A DNA stretch of 64,000 bases from Brachybacterium sacelli (GTDB lineage: Bacteria; Actinomycetota; Actinomycetes; Actinomycetales; Dermabacteraceae): positions 620,001-684,000 of the forward strand of contig NZ_JAGIOD010000001.1 of the NCBI RefSeq assembly GCF_017876545.1, given 5' to 3'. Under the pieces are notes generated by a model. The model did not search any database. It saw only the letters and a list, made by a program, of their open reading frames with translations, and was not told where the DNA came from. Shown one piece after another: positions 1 through 9,039 of this stretch; positions within the stretch are counted from its first letter, which is position 1; each line of letters starts with the position of its first letter. The translations under genes and the position numbers were made by a program.

Positions 1-189
1 GCGGAGGACTGCGGTACTGAGGCTCATGAGAACTCCTGGGGTCGAGATGTTTGCAGTTTCAACCATAAGTCGGCAGAGCGCTGATGTCGACCCTCGCAGG
101 ATAGGCGCCGTGGGCGCCCGAGATGCTCCATCGCGGGATACTGAGGCGATGCCCGTCGCCGCTCCGCTCGTCCCCGCACCCCTGCCCCG

Positions 190-1053
190 ATGAGCACCCT
201 CGCCCTGACCCTCGTCCTCGTGGCGGCGCTCTGCCATGCGGTGTGGAACCTGGCGGCGAAGCGGGTGCGCACCGACGGGTACACCTTCGTGTGGCTCTAC
301 GACCTGGGCTCCGCCCTCCTGTGGGCGCCCCTGGCGATCCTCACCCTGGTCCTCTCCGGGGACGGGCTCTCCCCCGCACTGCTGCTCGCGCCGCTGGTGT
401 CCGGTCTCCTCCACATCGCCTATCAGCTGACCCTGCAGACCGGCTACACCCGGGCCGACCTCGGAGTGGTCTATCCGGTGGCTCGCGGCGTGGGGCCGGT
501 GCTGAGCATGGCCATCGCGATCCTCGTGCTCGGGGAGCGCCCCGGCGCCGCCGCCGTCGTGGGCGCCGGCGTCGTGGTGGGAGGCATCGTCGTCGTGGCG
601 ACCGGACGCTCGGCCGCAGGGCGTCACGGGGTGCGGGCGGGGGTGGCGTGGGGCGCGGCGACCGGTGTGGCGATCGCCGCGTACACACTGTGGGACAGCT
701 ACTCGGTCGCCACGCTCGGTCTCCCGCCGATCGCCTATTTCGTCACCAGCTGCTCCTGGCAGGTGGTGCTCATGACGCCACGCTTGCTGCGCCGCCACCG
801 CGGGAGCCTGCGACCGGTCCTCCAGCGGCACTGGCGGGACATCGCCCTGGTCTCCGTGCTCTCGCCGCTGGCCTACGTGCTGGTCCTCGAGGCGATGCGC
901 ACGGCGCCGGTCTCGCTGGTCGCTCCCGCCCGCGAGTCGAGCATCGTGGTCGGGTCGCTGCTGGCCTGGTGGCTGTTCCGGGAGCCGGACCCCTGGCGCC
1001 GGATGCTGGGGGCGGTGATCGTGCTCGCGGGGATCGTGCTGATCGCGGTGTGA
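190..1053 (+). CDS. EamA/DMT-type transporter
   Basis: Putative inner-membrane exporter of the drug/metabolite transporter superfamily, 287 aa, with about ten hydrophobic helices arranged as two EamA repeats (roughly residues 3-135 and 150-287). The conserved-looking PVARGVGPVLS stretch closes repeat one and APARESSIVVGSLLAWW lies in repeat two. The ATG at 190 begins directly in helix 1, the usual place for this family; no Shine-Dalgarno is visible, so a leaderless or weak start is possible. It ends 52 bp before a convergent methyltransferase gene. The substrate cannot be told from sequence. The family call is secure. Confidence 0.85.
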   Translation: MSTLALTLVLVAALCHAVWNLAAKRVRTDGYTFVWLYDLGSALLWAPLAILTLVLSGDGLSPALLLAPLVSGLLHIAYQLTLQTGYTRADLGVVYPVARGVGPVLSMAIAILVLGERPGAAAVVGAGVVVGGIVVVATGRSAAGRHGVRAGVAWGAATGVAIAAYTLWDSYSVATLGLPPIAYFVTSCSWQVVLMTPRLLRRHRGSLRPVLQRHWRDIALVSVLSPLAYVLVLEAMRTAPVSLVAPARESSIVVGSLLAWWLFREPDPWRRMLGAVIVLAGIVLIAV

Positions 1054-1105
1054 GCCACCGGGCGAGCGGCTCCGCCGGTGCGACCGTCGTCCCGAACCGG
1101 CCCGG

Positions 1106-1933
1106 TCACGCCCTGGCCAGGACCTCCCCGTGCAGCACGCTGAACCAGCCGTCCGGGTCCTCGGCCCAGCGCCGGAAGTCCTCGGCGATCGCGGCGCGCT
1201 CGTCGGCGTCGGCCCAGCCCTCGCGCTGCAGCTGCTCCGCGAGCGGGGGCGAGGTGACCCGGCCGGCCCAGGTCCGCGCCCAGTGCTCCCGCGCCTCCGG
1301 CGTCGCGTACAGCCAGGTGGAGGCACCCGGGGCGGCCTCCTCGAAGCCTGCCTCGTGCGCCCAGGCGAGCAGCCGGCGACCGGCGTCGGGTGTGCCGCCG
1401 TTGGCGCGGGCGGCGCGCAGGTACAGGGCGATCCAGCGGGCGATGCCGGGCGTCTCGGGATACCAGCGGAATCCCTCGTAGTCGCTGTCTCGGACAGCGA
1501 CGATCCCACCCGGGCGGGTGACTCGGCAGAACTCGGCGAGCGCGGTCACCGGTCGGGGCACGTGCTGGAGCACCTGGTGGGCGTGGACCACGTCGAAGGT
1601 GCGATCGGCGAAGGCCAGAGCGTGCGCGTCACCGACCACGACCTCCACCTCGTCGACCCCCTGCCGCTGCAGCTCCGAGCGCGTGAGCGCCGCGGCGTCC
1701 TCGGTGACCTCGAGCGCGGTCAGGTTCCGGGGGCCGACGATCCGGGCGAGGTCCGCGGTGATGGTTCCCGCGCCGCTGCCCACGTCGAGCAGGCGCTGCC
1801 CGTCGTGCAGGTGGGGCAGCAGATGCGCGGCCGAGTTCTCGGCGGTGCGGGCGCGGTGGCTGCCCAGCACCGCGGCGCCGTAGCCGTGGGTATAGGTGGG
1901 GGCACCGGCGGAGGGTTCTGCGTGACCTGGCAT
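1106..1933 (-). CDS. class I SAM-dependent methyltransferase
   Basis: Soluble methyltransferase of the UbiE/COQ5-like type, 275 aa. SAM-binding motif I is LLDVGSGAGT at residues 48-57, with an acidic residue after strand 2 (ALEVTED), a GDAHALAF motif II near 100 and the post-II VHAHQVLQHV segment typical of small-molecule methyltransferases. The ATG at 1933 is preceded by TAGCGT six bases upstream, so the transcript may be leaderless. The gene is convergent with the EamA gene and lies upstream of an FUSC-type gene on the same strand. The substrate is unknown; nothing next to it points to quinone or natural-product synthesis. Confidence 0.85.
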   Translation of the reverse strand: MPGHAEPSAGAPTYTHGYGAAVLGSHRARTAENSAAHLLPHLHDGQRLLDVGSGAGTITADLARIVGPRNLTALEVTEDAAALTRSELQRQGVDEVEVVVGDAHALAFADRTFDVVHAHQVLQHVPRPVTALAEFCRVTRPGGIVAVRDSDYEGFRWYPETPGIARWIALYLRAARANGGTPDAGRRLLAWAHEAGFEEAAPGASTWLYATPEAREHWARTWAGRVTSPPLAEQLQREGWADADERAAIAEDFRRWAEDPDGWFSVLHGEVLARA

Positions 1934-2010
1934 GGACCGACGCTACGCCGGGCGGGCCGCGCCGGGCGGAGGCGGCCGCCTGCCGGGCCCTACCTCGAGA
2001 GCCGGCCTGT

Positions 2011-3078
2011 TCAGGCGGCGTCGAGGCGACCCGCCGCCCGCCGTTCCCACAGCGCTGCGGTGACCACGACCGCGATGCCGACGACCGCGCCGATCACCGT
2101 CTCGACCACGCGGGCCTGGAGCATCGTCCCGAGCGGCTGCGGGTGCGCGAGCTGCACCATGAGCAGAGCCAGGGGCGTGATGAACAGCAGCGCGAACGCG
2201 TAGTTGCGCATCACGTACAGCTCGGCGAGGAACTGCAGGATCACCACCCACACCACCAGTTGCCAGGGCTCGGCGGGGAAGGAGAGCAGGAAGGCGGTGG
2301 TGACGATCCCCAGGGTGGTGCCGAGGACACGGTGCAGCCCCCGTTTGACCTGCGCCGTGCGGCCGGGAGCCGACAGCAGCGCGATGGCGGCGATCTGCGC
2401 CCAGTACGGGAACGGCAGCCCGGAGGCCAGCCCCAGCATCCCGGCGATCGCCGCGGCGACCGTGAAGCGACTGAACTCCGCCCCCATCTGCGCGAGGGTC
2501 CAGGTCTCCTCCCCCGGACGGAAGTCCGCGGTGGGATGGCGTTCGCCCGCCCAGTGCCCGAGCAGGCCCAGGCCCACGCACAGCGCTGCGGCGGAGCCGG
2601 CGACCAGGAACGCGACCCAGATCGGCGCTGCCGGCGGGGCCGAGGACACCGCCGCGACCGCGAACAGCGGGAAGATCGCGCCGCCCGGTTTGAGCCCGCG
2701 CACCATGACCAGCGTGGCCGCGAGGCCGGCGACGACGGCACCCACGAACAGCGCGGTCCAGGACTCCGCGGCGGCGGACATCGACTCGCCGAGCTGGGCG
2801 AGCGTCGCCCCGAGGGTCACGCACACGGTGAGCATCGCTCCGGCGAGCGACTGCCGCCAGAATCGCATCCGGGTGGGCTCGTACTTCGAGTAGATGCCGG
2901 TGAACGCCCCGAAGCCCACGAACATCGCCCATTCGGTGCGTCCCGTCACCAGCAGCACTGCCAGGGGGATCGCCAGGCCGACGGCGATGCGGAACGCCGG
3001 GATGTGGTCGACACGGCTGGGCGCGAGACTCACCAGTCGCTGGATCGAACCCCGGATCCGGGTGGGCGCTGCGGGCAC
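2011..3078 (-). CDS. FUSC-type membrane protein
   Basis: Integral membrane protein, 355 aa, with hydrophobic segments in two blocks (about residues 25-150 and 240-345) joined by a soluble linker, resembling fusaric acid resistance/aromatic acid exporter (FUSC) proteins. The GTG at 3078 is chosen because GGAAGGAG lies 4-5 bases upstream and the protein then starts VPAAPTRIRGSIQ; the reading frame continues upstream but with proline/arginine-rich non-membrane sequence. It is divergent from the NCS1 permease gene across 286 bp that must hold both promoters. A role in efflux or envelope physiology is inferred from family only. Confidence 0.8.
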   Translation of the reverse strand: MPAAPTRIRGSIQRLVSLAPSRVDHIPAFRIAVGLAIPLAVLLVTGRTEWAMFVGFGAFTGIYSKYEPTRMRFWRQSLAGAMLTVCVTLGATLAQLGESMSAAAESWTALFVGAVVAGLAATLVMVRGLKPGGAIFPLFAVAAVSSAPPAAPIWVAFLVAGSAAALCVGLGLLGHWAGERHPTADFRPGEETWTLAQMGAEFSRFTVAAAIAGMLGLASGLPFPYWAQIAAIALLSAPGRTAQVKRGLHRVLGTTLGIVTTAFLLSFPAEPWQLVVWVVILQFLAELYVMRNYAFALLFITPLALLMVQLAHPQPLGTMLQARVVETVIGAVVGIAVVVTAALWERRAAGRLDAA

Positions 3079-3364
3079 GGAACTCCTTCCGGGCGGCACC
3101 ACGGCCCGGGCCGCAGACCGTCCCTGCACTGGTGGCGGTGGTCGACGGGGACGGAGCGGGGTGCGGGGCCGGTCGCGATGGCTCGAGCGACCGGAACGTC
3201 CTGGGCGTCCTCGGAGAGCGCGCCGCACGGACGCGCCCTTCCAGGGTATGCCCGAGAACGCGGCAGGTCATCCGCGGATTGCTCACACCCGTGGGAGACT
3301 GCTGGCCGATCCCGCTGCACCTTCGTCGTCCGGCCGCGGCCGGCCCTCCTCCTCCGGAGTCGAC

Positions 3365-4879
3365 ATGACATCCCCTGACAGCACCGTCGGTCCCGCCTCG
3401 TCCGCCCCCGTCGGCGGCGCCGGCGTCATCGAGACCACCGGCATCGAGATCATCGCCGAGAGCGAGAGGACGGCGCGCCCGCGCGATCTGGTCTGGCCCT
3501 GGTTCGCCGCCAACGTCTCAGTGTTCGGCATGAGCTACGGCTCCTACCTGCTCGGCTTCGGGCTCAGCTTCCTCCAGGCCACGATCGTGGCGATCCTCGG
3601 AATCATCATCAGCTTCCTGCTGTGCGGGCTGGTCGCGATCGCCGGCAAGCGGGGCAGCGCGCCGACGATGGTGCTCTCCCGAGCGGCTTTCGGCGTGCAT
3701 GGGCAGAAGGTTCCCGGGATCGTCTCGTGGCTGACCTCGATCGGATGGGAGACGTCGCTGGCGATCTCCGCGGTGCTGGCCACCGCCACCGTGTTCGACG
3801 TGCTGGGCGTGGGATCCGGGCAGGCCGTCACCGTGATCGCGGCCGTCGTGATCGCCGCCCTCATCGTCACCGCGAGCGTGCTCGGCTATCACACGATCAT
3901 GAGGCTCCAATCGGTCCTGACCTGGGCCACCGGGGCCATGACCATCCTGTTCATGATCCTCACCATCCCCCACATCGACCTGGCGGCCGTGCTCTCCGCG
4001 CCGTCCGGCCCGCCGCAGGCGATGATCGGTGCGCTGGTGATGGTGATGACCGGGTTCGGCCTGGGCTGGATCAACATCGCGGCCGACTGGTCGCGGTACC
4101 AGAAGAGGTCGGCCTCCGATGCCTCGATCGTCGGGTGGAACACGGTGGGCGGGGCGGCTGCACCCGTGGTCCTGGTGATCTTCGGGCTGCTGCTGGCCGG
4201 CTCCGACCCGGACCTGGCCGGCGCCATCGACGGGGACCCGATCGGCGCGCTGATCTCGATCCTGCCGCTGTGGGCGCTGATCCCCTTCTGGATCGTCGCG
4301 GTGCTGACCCTGGTCTCCGGCGCCGTGCTGGGCATCTACTCCTCGGGGCTGACCTTGATCAGCCTCGGCATCCGCATCCCGCGTCCGGCTGCTGCCGCGG
4401 TGGACGGCGTCATCCTGACCGTCGGCACGATCTGGGTCGCCTTCTTCGCCACCAGCTTCATCGGCCCGTTCCAGAGCTTCCTGATCACCCTGGGGGTGCC
4501 GATCGCGGCGTGGGCCGGGATCCTCATCGCCGACGTGCTGACCCGGCGCGCGGACTACGACGAGCGGGCCCTGTTCGACCCGCGCGGCCGCTACGGCGCC
4601 CTCGACCGGACGTCGATCCTCACCATGGTGGTCGCCTCGGCCCTGGGCTGGGGTCTGGTGGTCAACTCCTTCTCCGAGGCGGCACCGTGGAACAACTGGC
4701 AGGGCTACCTGCTCGAGCCGCTGGGGCTGGGCACCTTCGTGGACGACCCGGCCGGGGCGTACTGGGAGGGGAACTGGGCGTACTCCAACATCGGCGTGCT
4801 GCTCGCCCTGGTGCTCGGCTTCGTGGTCACATTCGTCGCGCGGCGCGGGAGGATCCGCCGCCAGGAGCGGTCGGATTGA
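3365..4879 (+). CDS. NCS1-type purine/cytosine permease
   Basis: Twelve-helix symporter of the nucleobase:cation symporter-1 family, 504 aa. The N-terminal ARPRDLVWPWFAANVSVFG, the AFGVHGQKVPG segment and the GWINIAADWSRYQ motif are typical of cytosine/purine permeases (PF02133). The ATG at 3365 has GGAG five bases upstream. The substrate could be cytosine, a purine, allantoin or hydantoin; no catabolic genes adjoin it to decide. It is convergent with a LysR gene 27 bp downstream and divergent from the FUSC-type gene. Confidence 0.88.
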   Translation: MTSPDSTVGPASSAPVGGAGVIETTGIEIIAESERTARPRDLVWPWFAANVSVFGMSYGSYLLGFGLSFLQATIVAILGIIISFLLCGLVAIAGKRGSAPTMVLSRAAFGVHGQKVPGIVSWLTSIGWETSLAISAVLATATVFDVLGVGSGQAVTVIAAVVIAALIVTASVLGYHTIMRLQSVLTWATGAMTILFMILTIPHIDLAAVLSAPSGPPQAMIGALVMVMTGFGLGWINIAADWSRYQKRSASDASIVGWNTVGGAAAPVVLVIFGLLLAGSDPDLAGAIDGDPIGALISILPLWALIPFWIVAVLTLVSGAVLGIYSSGLTLISLGIRIPRPAAAAVDGVILTVGTIWVAFFATSFIGPFQSFLITLGVPIAAWAGILIADVLTRRADYDERALFDPRGRYGALDRTSILTMVVASALGWGLVVNSFSEAAPWNNWQGYLLEPLGLGTFVDDPAGAYWEGNWAYSNIGVLLALVLGFVVTFVARRGRIRRQERSD

Positions 4880-4906
4880 CTCCGGGCTGCGGCACCTGAC
4901 CGCGAC

Positions 4907-5842
4907 TCAGGCGGACGCCGTGACGGGCCGACGGGGGCCGGGCCCCGAGTCCTCGGCCACGAGATCTCGCAGCGCCCGTCGGGCATCGGCGACGGCATCG
5001 GCGACCGGCGTCTCGCGGCACCACACGGCATGGATCCGACGCTCGAGCCCGGGCCCGACGATCTGCAGCACGGCCGTGTTATCGCCCGTCCCGACGAGGC
5101 CCAGACGCGGCAGGATCGTCGCGCCGAGCCCGCGGTCGACCATGTCGAGCGCCGTGCGGTAGTCGTGCGCCTGATGCCGGAAGGTCATGTCCACTCCCGA
5201 GACCCGGCACGCGTCGACGAGGATCTGGCGGCACCTTCCGTCGGAGGACGTGTAGTCGTCGTTGTCGATCCACGGCAGGGCCGTGAGCTCCTCGAGCGTC
5301 GCGGAGCCGCGGCCGGCGAGGGCGTGCCCGCGCGGCACGGCGGCGACGAAGGGGTCGACGAGCAACAGTTCGGAGTCCATGGAGGCGGGGACGTCCAGGC
5401 CCTCCCCGCGGGAGATCACGAGCTGCAGGTCCTGCCCGTTCTCGACGATCCCGCGGTCGGTGAGCTCGAGGCGCACGGACAGCTCCGGGTGCGCGAACTC
5501 GAGGTAGGCCACGAGGTCCGGGATCCACCGGGTGCCGGCGCTCGAGAAGTAGCCGATGACGAGGCGCCCTGATCGCTCTACGCGCAGGTCGGCAGCACGG
5601 TCCTCGAGGCCTCCGAGGGCGTCGAACACCTTCTCCACCTCGCCGAGGAGCTCCCGCCCCATGGGGGTCAGGTCCAGGCGGCGTCCCGTACGGACGAAGA
5701 GCTCGAGGCCGAGGTCGTGCTCGAGGGCCCGGACCTGCTGACTGATCGACGACGGGGCGGTGCCCAGCCTCGCGCCCGCACCACGGACGCTGCCGGCGAG
5801 CGCCGTGGACCGGAAGTACTGCAGCTGCTTCAGGTCACGCAT
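4907..5842 (-). CDS. LysR-type transcriptional regulator
   Basis: DNA-binding regulator, 311 aa. The N-terminal winged helix-turn-helix (residues 1-60, MRDLKQLQYFRSTALAGSVR with APSSISQQVRALE as recognition helix) is followed by a LysR substrate-binding domain (about 90-295). The start at 5842 is set by the family N-terminus; the open frame continues upstream without resemblance to LysR proteins. It is divergent from an EamA-type transporter gene starting at 5924, so the 81-bp gap probably holds both promoters and the regulator likely controls the transporter, as in many LysR/exporter pairs. The inducer is unknown. Confidence 0.88.
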   Translation of the reverse strand: MRDLKQLQYFRSTALAGSVRGAGARLGTAPSSISQQVRALEHDLGLELFVRTGRRLDLTPMGRELLGEVEKVFDALGGLEDRAADLRVERSGRLVIGYFSSAGTRWIPDLVAYLEFAHPELSVRLELTDRGIVENGQDLQLVISRGEGLDVPASMDSELLLVDPFVAAVPRGHALAGRGSATLEELTALPWIDNDDYTSSDGRCRQILVDACRVSGVDMTFRHQAHDYRTALDMVDRGLGATILPRLGLVGTGDNTAVLQIVGPGLERRIHAVWCRETPVADAVADARRALRDLVAEDSGPGPRRPVTASA

Positions 5843-5923
5843 GGGGGGACTGTACTCTCCGGGCGCACACCTGTTCGGCGTCGTGGGCTTGGAGAGAACA
5901 GCGATGCACTCCACCATGGATCC

Positions 5924-6901
5924 GTGACCACCCCGTCGATCCACTCCTCCCACCCCGCACTGCCCTGGCTCGCCGCCCTCGGCGTGATGCTCATGTGGGC
6001 GTCCTCGTTCATCGTGATCCGCTTCGGAGGAGCCGATTTCTCCCCGGGCGCGATGTCCTTGCTGCGCACCGGCGCGGCCGCCGCCACCCTGTTCCCGCTC
6101 CTGGTCGCAGGACGGGTCCGCCGGCCCCGGACCCCGCGGCTGTGGCTCACGGTGATCGCCTGGGGCGTCGTCTGGTTCGCCGCGTACACGATCGTGCTGA
6201 ACGCGGCCGAGCTCCTGATCGACGCCGCCACGGCGTCGATGCTGGTCAACGTCGCCCCCCTGATCGTGGCGGTGGCCTCCGTGCTGCTGCTCGGCGAGGG
6301 GATCTCCGCCCGGTTGATCGCGGGTGTGCTCGTCGCCTTCGGCGGGATCGCCCTGATCACCGTGGCCACCTCCACCGGGCACGTCTCTCCGATCGGGTTG
6401 CTGCTCGGGCTGGTCGCCGCGCTGCTGTACGCCGGGAGCGTCCTCGCGCAGAAGCCGCTGCTGGCGCACGTCGACTCCACGTCGATGACCGTCGTCGGGA
6501 TCTTCGCCGGATTCGCCGCGTGCCTGCCGTTCACGCCGCAGCTGGTCGCCGAGATCGGCTCCGCACCCACCGGCTCGATCGTCGCCGTCGTCTACATGGG
6601 CGTGTTCCCCACGGCGTTCGCCTTCCTGCTGTGGGGGTATGCGCTGACCCGCACCCCGGCGGGCGTGCTGAGCTCCTCCTCGCTCATCGTCCCGGGGATC
6701 ACCGTGATCCTCGCCTGGCTCCTGCTCGGAGAGGTGCCGCCGCCCCTGGCCGCCCTCGGCGGCGTGCTCTGCCTGGCCGGCGCCGGGTTCGCCGTCGCCC
6801 CCAACGTCCTGGCGGCCCTGCGCCGGACGCGGCAGGACGAGGGAGGGCGCGGGAGCGGTCGCGAGCACGTCGGGGCCGCAGAGCCCGGAGCGCACCGCTG
6901 A
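5924..6901 (+). CDS. EamA/DMT-type transporter
   Basis: Ten-helix exporter, 325 aa, with two EamA repeats (about residues 12-145 and 155-290) and a charged C-terminal tail. The GTG at 5924 is used because the ATG frames just upstream close immediately; the protein then begins MTTPSIHSSHPALPWL followed by helix 1. Its divergent LysR neighbour suggests regulated efflux, possibly of an amino acid or metabolite. It is unrelated in detail to the EamA gene at 190, though both belong to the DMT superfamily. Confidence 0.85.
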   Translation: MTTPSIHSSHPALPWLAALGVMLMWASSFIVIRFGGADFSPGAMSLLRTGAAAATLFPLLVAGRVRRPRTPRLWLTVIAWGVVWFAAYTIVLNAAELLIDAATASMLVNVAPLIVAVASVLLLGEGISARLIAGVLVAFGGIALITVATSTGHVSPIGLLLGLVAALLYAGSVLAQKPLLAHVDSTSMTVVGIFAGFAACLPFTPQLVAEIGSAPTGSIVAVVYMGVFPTAFAFLLWGYALTRTPAGVLSSSSLIVPGITVILAWLLLGEVPPPLAALGGVLCLAGAGFAVAPNVLAALRRTRQDEGGRGSGREHVGAAEPGAHR

Positions 6902-6998
6902 CCGCGCGCAGAGCAGGAAGTGGCCCGGCGGGGCGGGATCGTCCGACGGCAGACCCCATCCCTTCGTGCAGCGCGTAGCCCTCTCGTACAGTGCGGCC

Positions 6999-7604
6999 AT
7001 GGACACCCCCGCAGTTCGCCCCGGCGGCGACGCCGATCGCCCCTGGCTCGTCGTCGTCGACCCGCAGCGCATCTTCGCCGACCCCGCCTCGGAATGGGCC
7101 TCCCCGTTCTTCCCGGCGGCGAGGGGGCGGATCCTGATGCTCGCTCATCACCTCGGACCGGAGCGCACGCTGGTCACCCGCTGGCTGCCGACGGCGGACC
7201 GTGCCACCGCCTGGGGCGAGTACTTCGCTGCCTGGCCGTTCGCCGACGTGCCCCCCACGGATCCGCTGTACGAGCTGGTGCCGGAGGCGCGGGGGCTCTC
7301 CGCCCACCCGACCATCGACGAGCCGACCTTCGGGAAATGGGGGCCGCAGCTCGCGGCACGGATCGGTGCCGGCCCGCGCTCCCGCCCGCGGCTGCTGGTC
7401 GCCGGGGTCTCCACCGACTGCTGCGTGCTCACCACCGTGCTCGCAGCGGCCGACGCCGGTGCCCGAGTCACCGTCGTCACCGATGCCTGTGCGGCCTCGT
7501 CGTCCGCGAACGGAGCGGCCGCCCTGCACACGATGAGCCTGTTCCCGCCGCAGGTGGACCTGCGCAGCGCCGACGAGGTCCTCGCCGTCCTCGTGCCATC
7601 CTGA
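6999..7604 (+). CDS. isochorismatase-like cysteine hydrolase
   Basis: Soluble hydrolase of the isochorismatase superfamily, 201 aa. The Asp-Lys-Cys triad is visible: D21 in VVVDPQRIF, K113 in FGKWG, C142 in GVSTDCCVLTT. The ATG at 6999 is preceded by TACAGT six bases upstream, consistent with leaderless transcription; an alternative start at 6966 would add 11 residues. It lies 4 bp before a DUF488 gene and probably forms a short operon with it. Relatives hydrolyse amides such as nicotinamide, ureidoacrylate or N-carbamoyl compounds; the substrate here is not determinable. Confidence 0.85.
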   Translation: MDTPAVRPGGDADRPWLVVVDPQRIFADPASEWASPFFPAARGRILMLAHHLGPERTLVTRWLPTADRATAWGEYFAAWPFADVPPTDPLYELVPEARGLSAHPTIDEPTFGKWGPQLAARIGAGPRSRPRLLVAGVSTDCCVLTTVLAAADAGARVTVVTDACAASSSANGAAALHTMSLFPPQVDLRSADEVLAVLVPS

Positions 7605-7608
7605 GCGG

Positions 7609-8157
7609 ATGACCTCTCCCCTGCTCACCGTGGGGCACGGCCGGCTGGACCGCGCCGAGCTCGCGGACCTGCTGCGCGGTGCGAGCATCGAGCAGCTCGT
7701 CGACGTGCGCCGCTACCCCGGCTCGCGCGCGAACGGCGCGGCCGCGAAGGGCGCCGTCGAGGAGATCTGCACCGGTGCCGGGATCGACTATCGGTGGGAC
7801 GAGCGTCTGGGCGGCCGGCGCCGGCTGACCAAGGACGAGGACGCCGCCTCACCGGACACCTGGTGGCGGGTCGCGCAGTTCCGGGCCTACGCCGGCTGGA
7901 CCCGCAGCGAGGACTTCCGGGCCGGGATCGGCGAGCTGCTCGAGGACGTCCGGCGGGCCCGCACCGCCGTGATGTGCTCGGAGTCGATGTGGTGGCGCTG
8001 CCACCGTCGGCTCATCGCCGACGTGGTGCTCCTGGACCACGCGGTCCCGGCCCAGCACCTGATGCCCTCGGGGCAGCTGCGCCCGCACCTGGCGAGTCCG
8101 GGAGCGCGGCTCGACGCGGCGGGCCAGGTGGTGTGGGACCGCGGCGACCAGGGCTGA
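7609..8157 (+). CDS. DUF488-family protein
   Basis: Protein of 182 aa with the DUF488 hallmarks: N-terminal LTVGHGRLDRAELADLL, the LVDVRRYPGSR stretch, and a C-terminal CSESMWWRCHRRLIADVVL motif whose spaced Cys and His residues are typical. The biochemical function of the family is not established. Only 4 bp separate it from the preceding hydrolase gene, so the two are very likely co-transcribed and translationally linked. Confidence 0.85.
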   Translation: MTSPLLTVGHGRLDRAELADLLRGASIEQLVDVRRYPGSRANGAAAKGAVEEICTGAGIDYRWDERLGGRRRLTKDEDAASPDTWWRVAQFRAYAGWTRSEDFRAGIGELLEDVRRARTAVMCSESMWWRCHRRLIADVVLLDHAVPAQHLMPSGQLRPHLASPGARLDAAGQVVWDRGDQG

Positions 8158-8216
8158 GCATCCGACGTCACGAAAACCGATGGCCACCGCGCCGCCCGCG
8201 CCCTACGGTCGAGCCC

Positions 8217-9005
8217 ATGCACTCTCCCACCAGCACCCCCGCGATCCCCCGCACCGCCCTGCTCACGGGCGTCGGCCGTCGCCGCGGCATCGGCGCCGCG
8301 ATCGCCCGCGGACTCGCCGCCGACGGCTTCGACCTGGCCCTGAACTACTTCGAGCCCTACGATCGCCGCGTCCTCGGCGAGGCCACCGACGTCGAGCTGC
8401 TCGCCGACGAGCTCCGCGAGCAGGGGCGCCGCGTCGAGCTGATCCCCGGCGACCTCGAGGACCCCGAGTTCCCTCCGACCCTGGTCGCTTCCGCCTACCG
8501 AGCGCTCGGCCCGCTCGGGGCGCTCGTGACCTGCCACTGCGAGTCGGTGGACTCCTCGATCCTGGACACCACCGTGGAGAGCTTCGACCGCCATTACGCC
8601 GTCAACGTGCGCGCGACCTGGTTGCTGCTGAAGGCCTTCGCGGAGCAGGTCGAGCCCGGCACGGACACTCCCGGGGGCGCGGTGATCGCCCTGACCAGCG
8701 ACCACACCGTGCACAATCTCCCCTACGGGGCGACCAAGGGGGCGCTGGACCGTCTGGTGCTGGCCGGCACGCATGAGCTCGCCGAGCGCGCCGTGCGCAC
8801 CAACGTCCTCAATCCCGGGCCGATCGACACCGGCTGGATGACCGAGGAGATCCGCACCGCCGGTGCCGCGGACACTCCGGGCGGCGAGCTCGGCGGCCCG
8901 GACACCGTCGCGGACCTGGTGCGGTTCCTCGTCTCGGAACAGGGGTCGTGGATCCGCGGGCAGCTGCTGTACTCCAACGGCGGGTTCGCGACCCCGGCGC
9001 TGTGA
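8217..9005 (+). CDS. SDR-family oxidoreductase
   Basis: NAD(P)-dependent short-chain dehydrogenase/reductase, 262 aa. The dinucleotide-binding TGVGRRRGIGAAIA motif is at residues 16-29, a structural Asn in NVRATWLL, a Ser in ALTSD and the catalytic YGATK (Tyr-x3-Lys) follow in the expected order. The ATG at 8217 has TACGGT nine bases upstream. The extra arginines in the glycine motif suggest NADP(H) preference (inference). It ends at a convergent CPBP-protease gene. The substrate is unknown. Confidence 0.87.
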   Translation: MHSPTSTPAIPRTALLTGVGRRRGIGAAIARGLAADGFDLALNYFEPYDRRVLGEATDVELLADELREQGRRVELIPGDLEDPEFPPTLVASAYRALGPLGALVTCHCESVDSSILDTTVESFDRHYAVNVRATWLLLKAFAEQVEPGTDTPGGAVIALTSDHTVHNLPYGATKGALDRLVLAGTHELAERAVRTNVLNPGPIDTGWMTEEIRTAGAADTPGGELGGPDTVADLVRFLVSEQGSWIRGQLLYSNGGFATPAL

Positions 9006-9011
9006 AGCAGC

Positions 9012-9025
9012 GAGCGGGCCCGCTC
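9012..9025. terminator. possible hairpin between convergent genes
   Basis: A 14-bp perfect palindrome, GAGCGGGCCCGCTC, lies in the 34-bp gap between the convergent SDR and CPBP genes. It could form a short GC stem for bidirectional termination, but it has no loop-favouring centre and no T-tract, so the call is weak. Confidence 0.3.
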
Positions 9026-9039
9026 AGCCGACGATCGTC

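Noticed and set aside
123-1481. Plus-strand 452-codon frame at the left end
   Set aside because: Arginine/glycine/proline-rich shadow of the EamA and methyltransferase genes; no domain.
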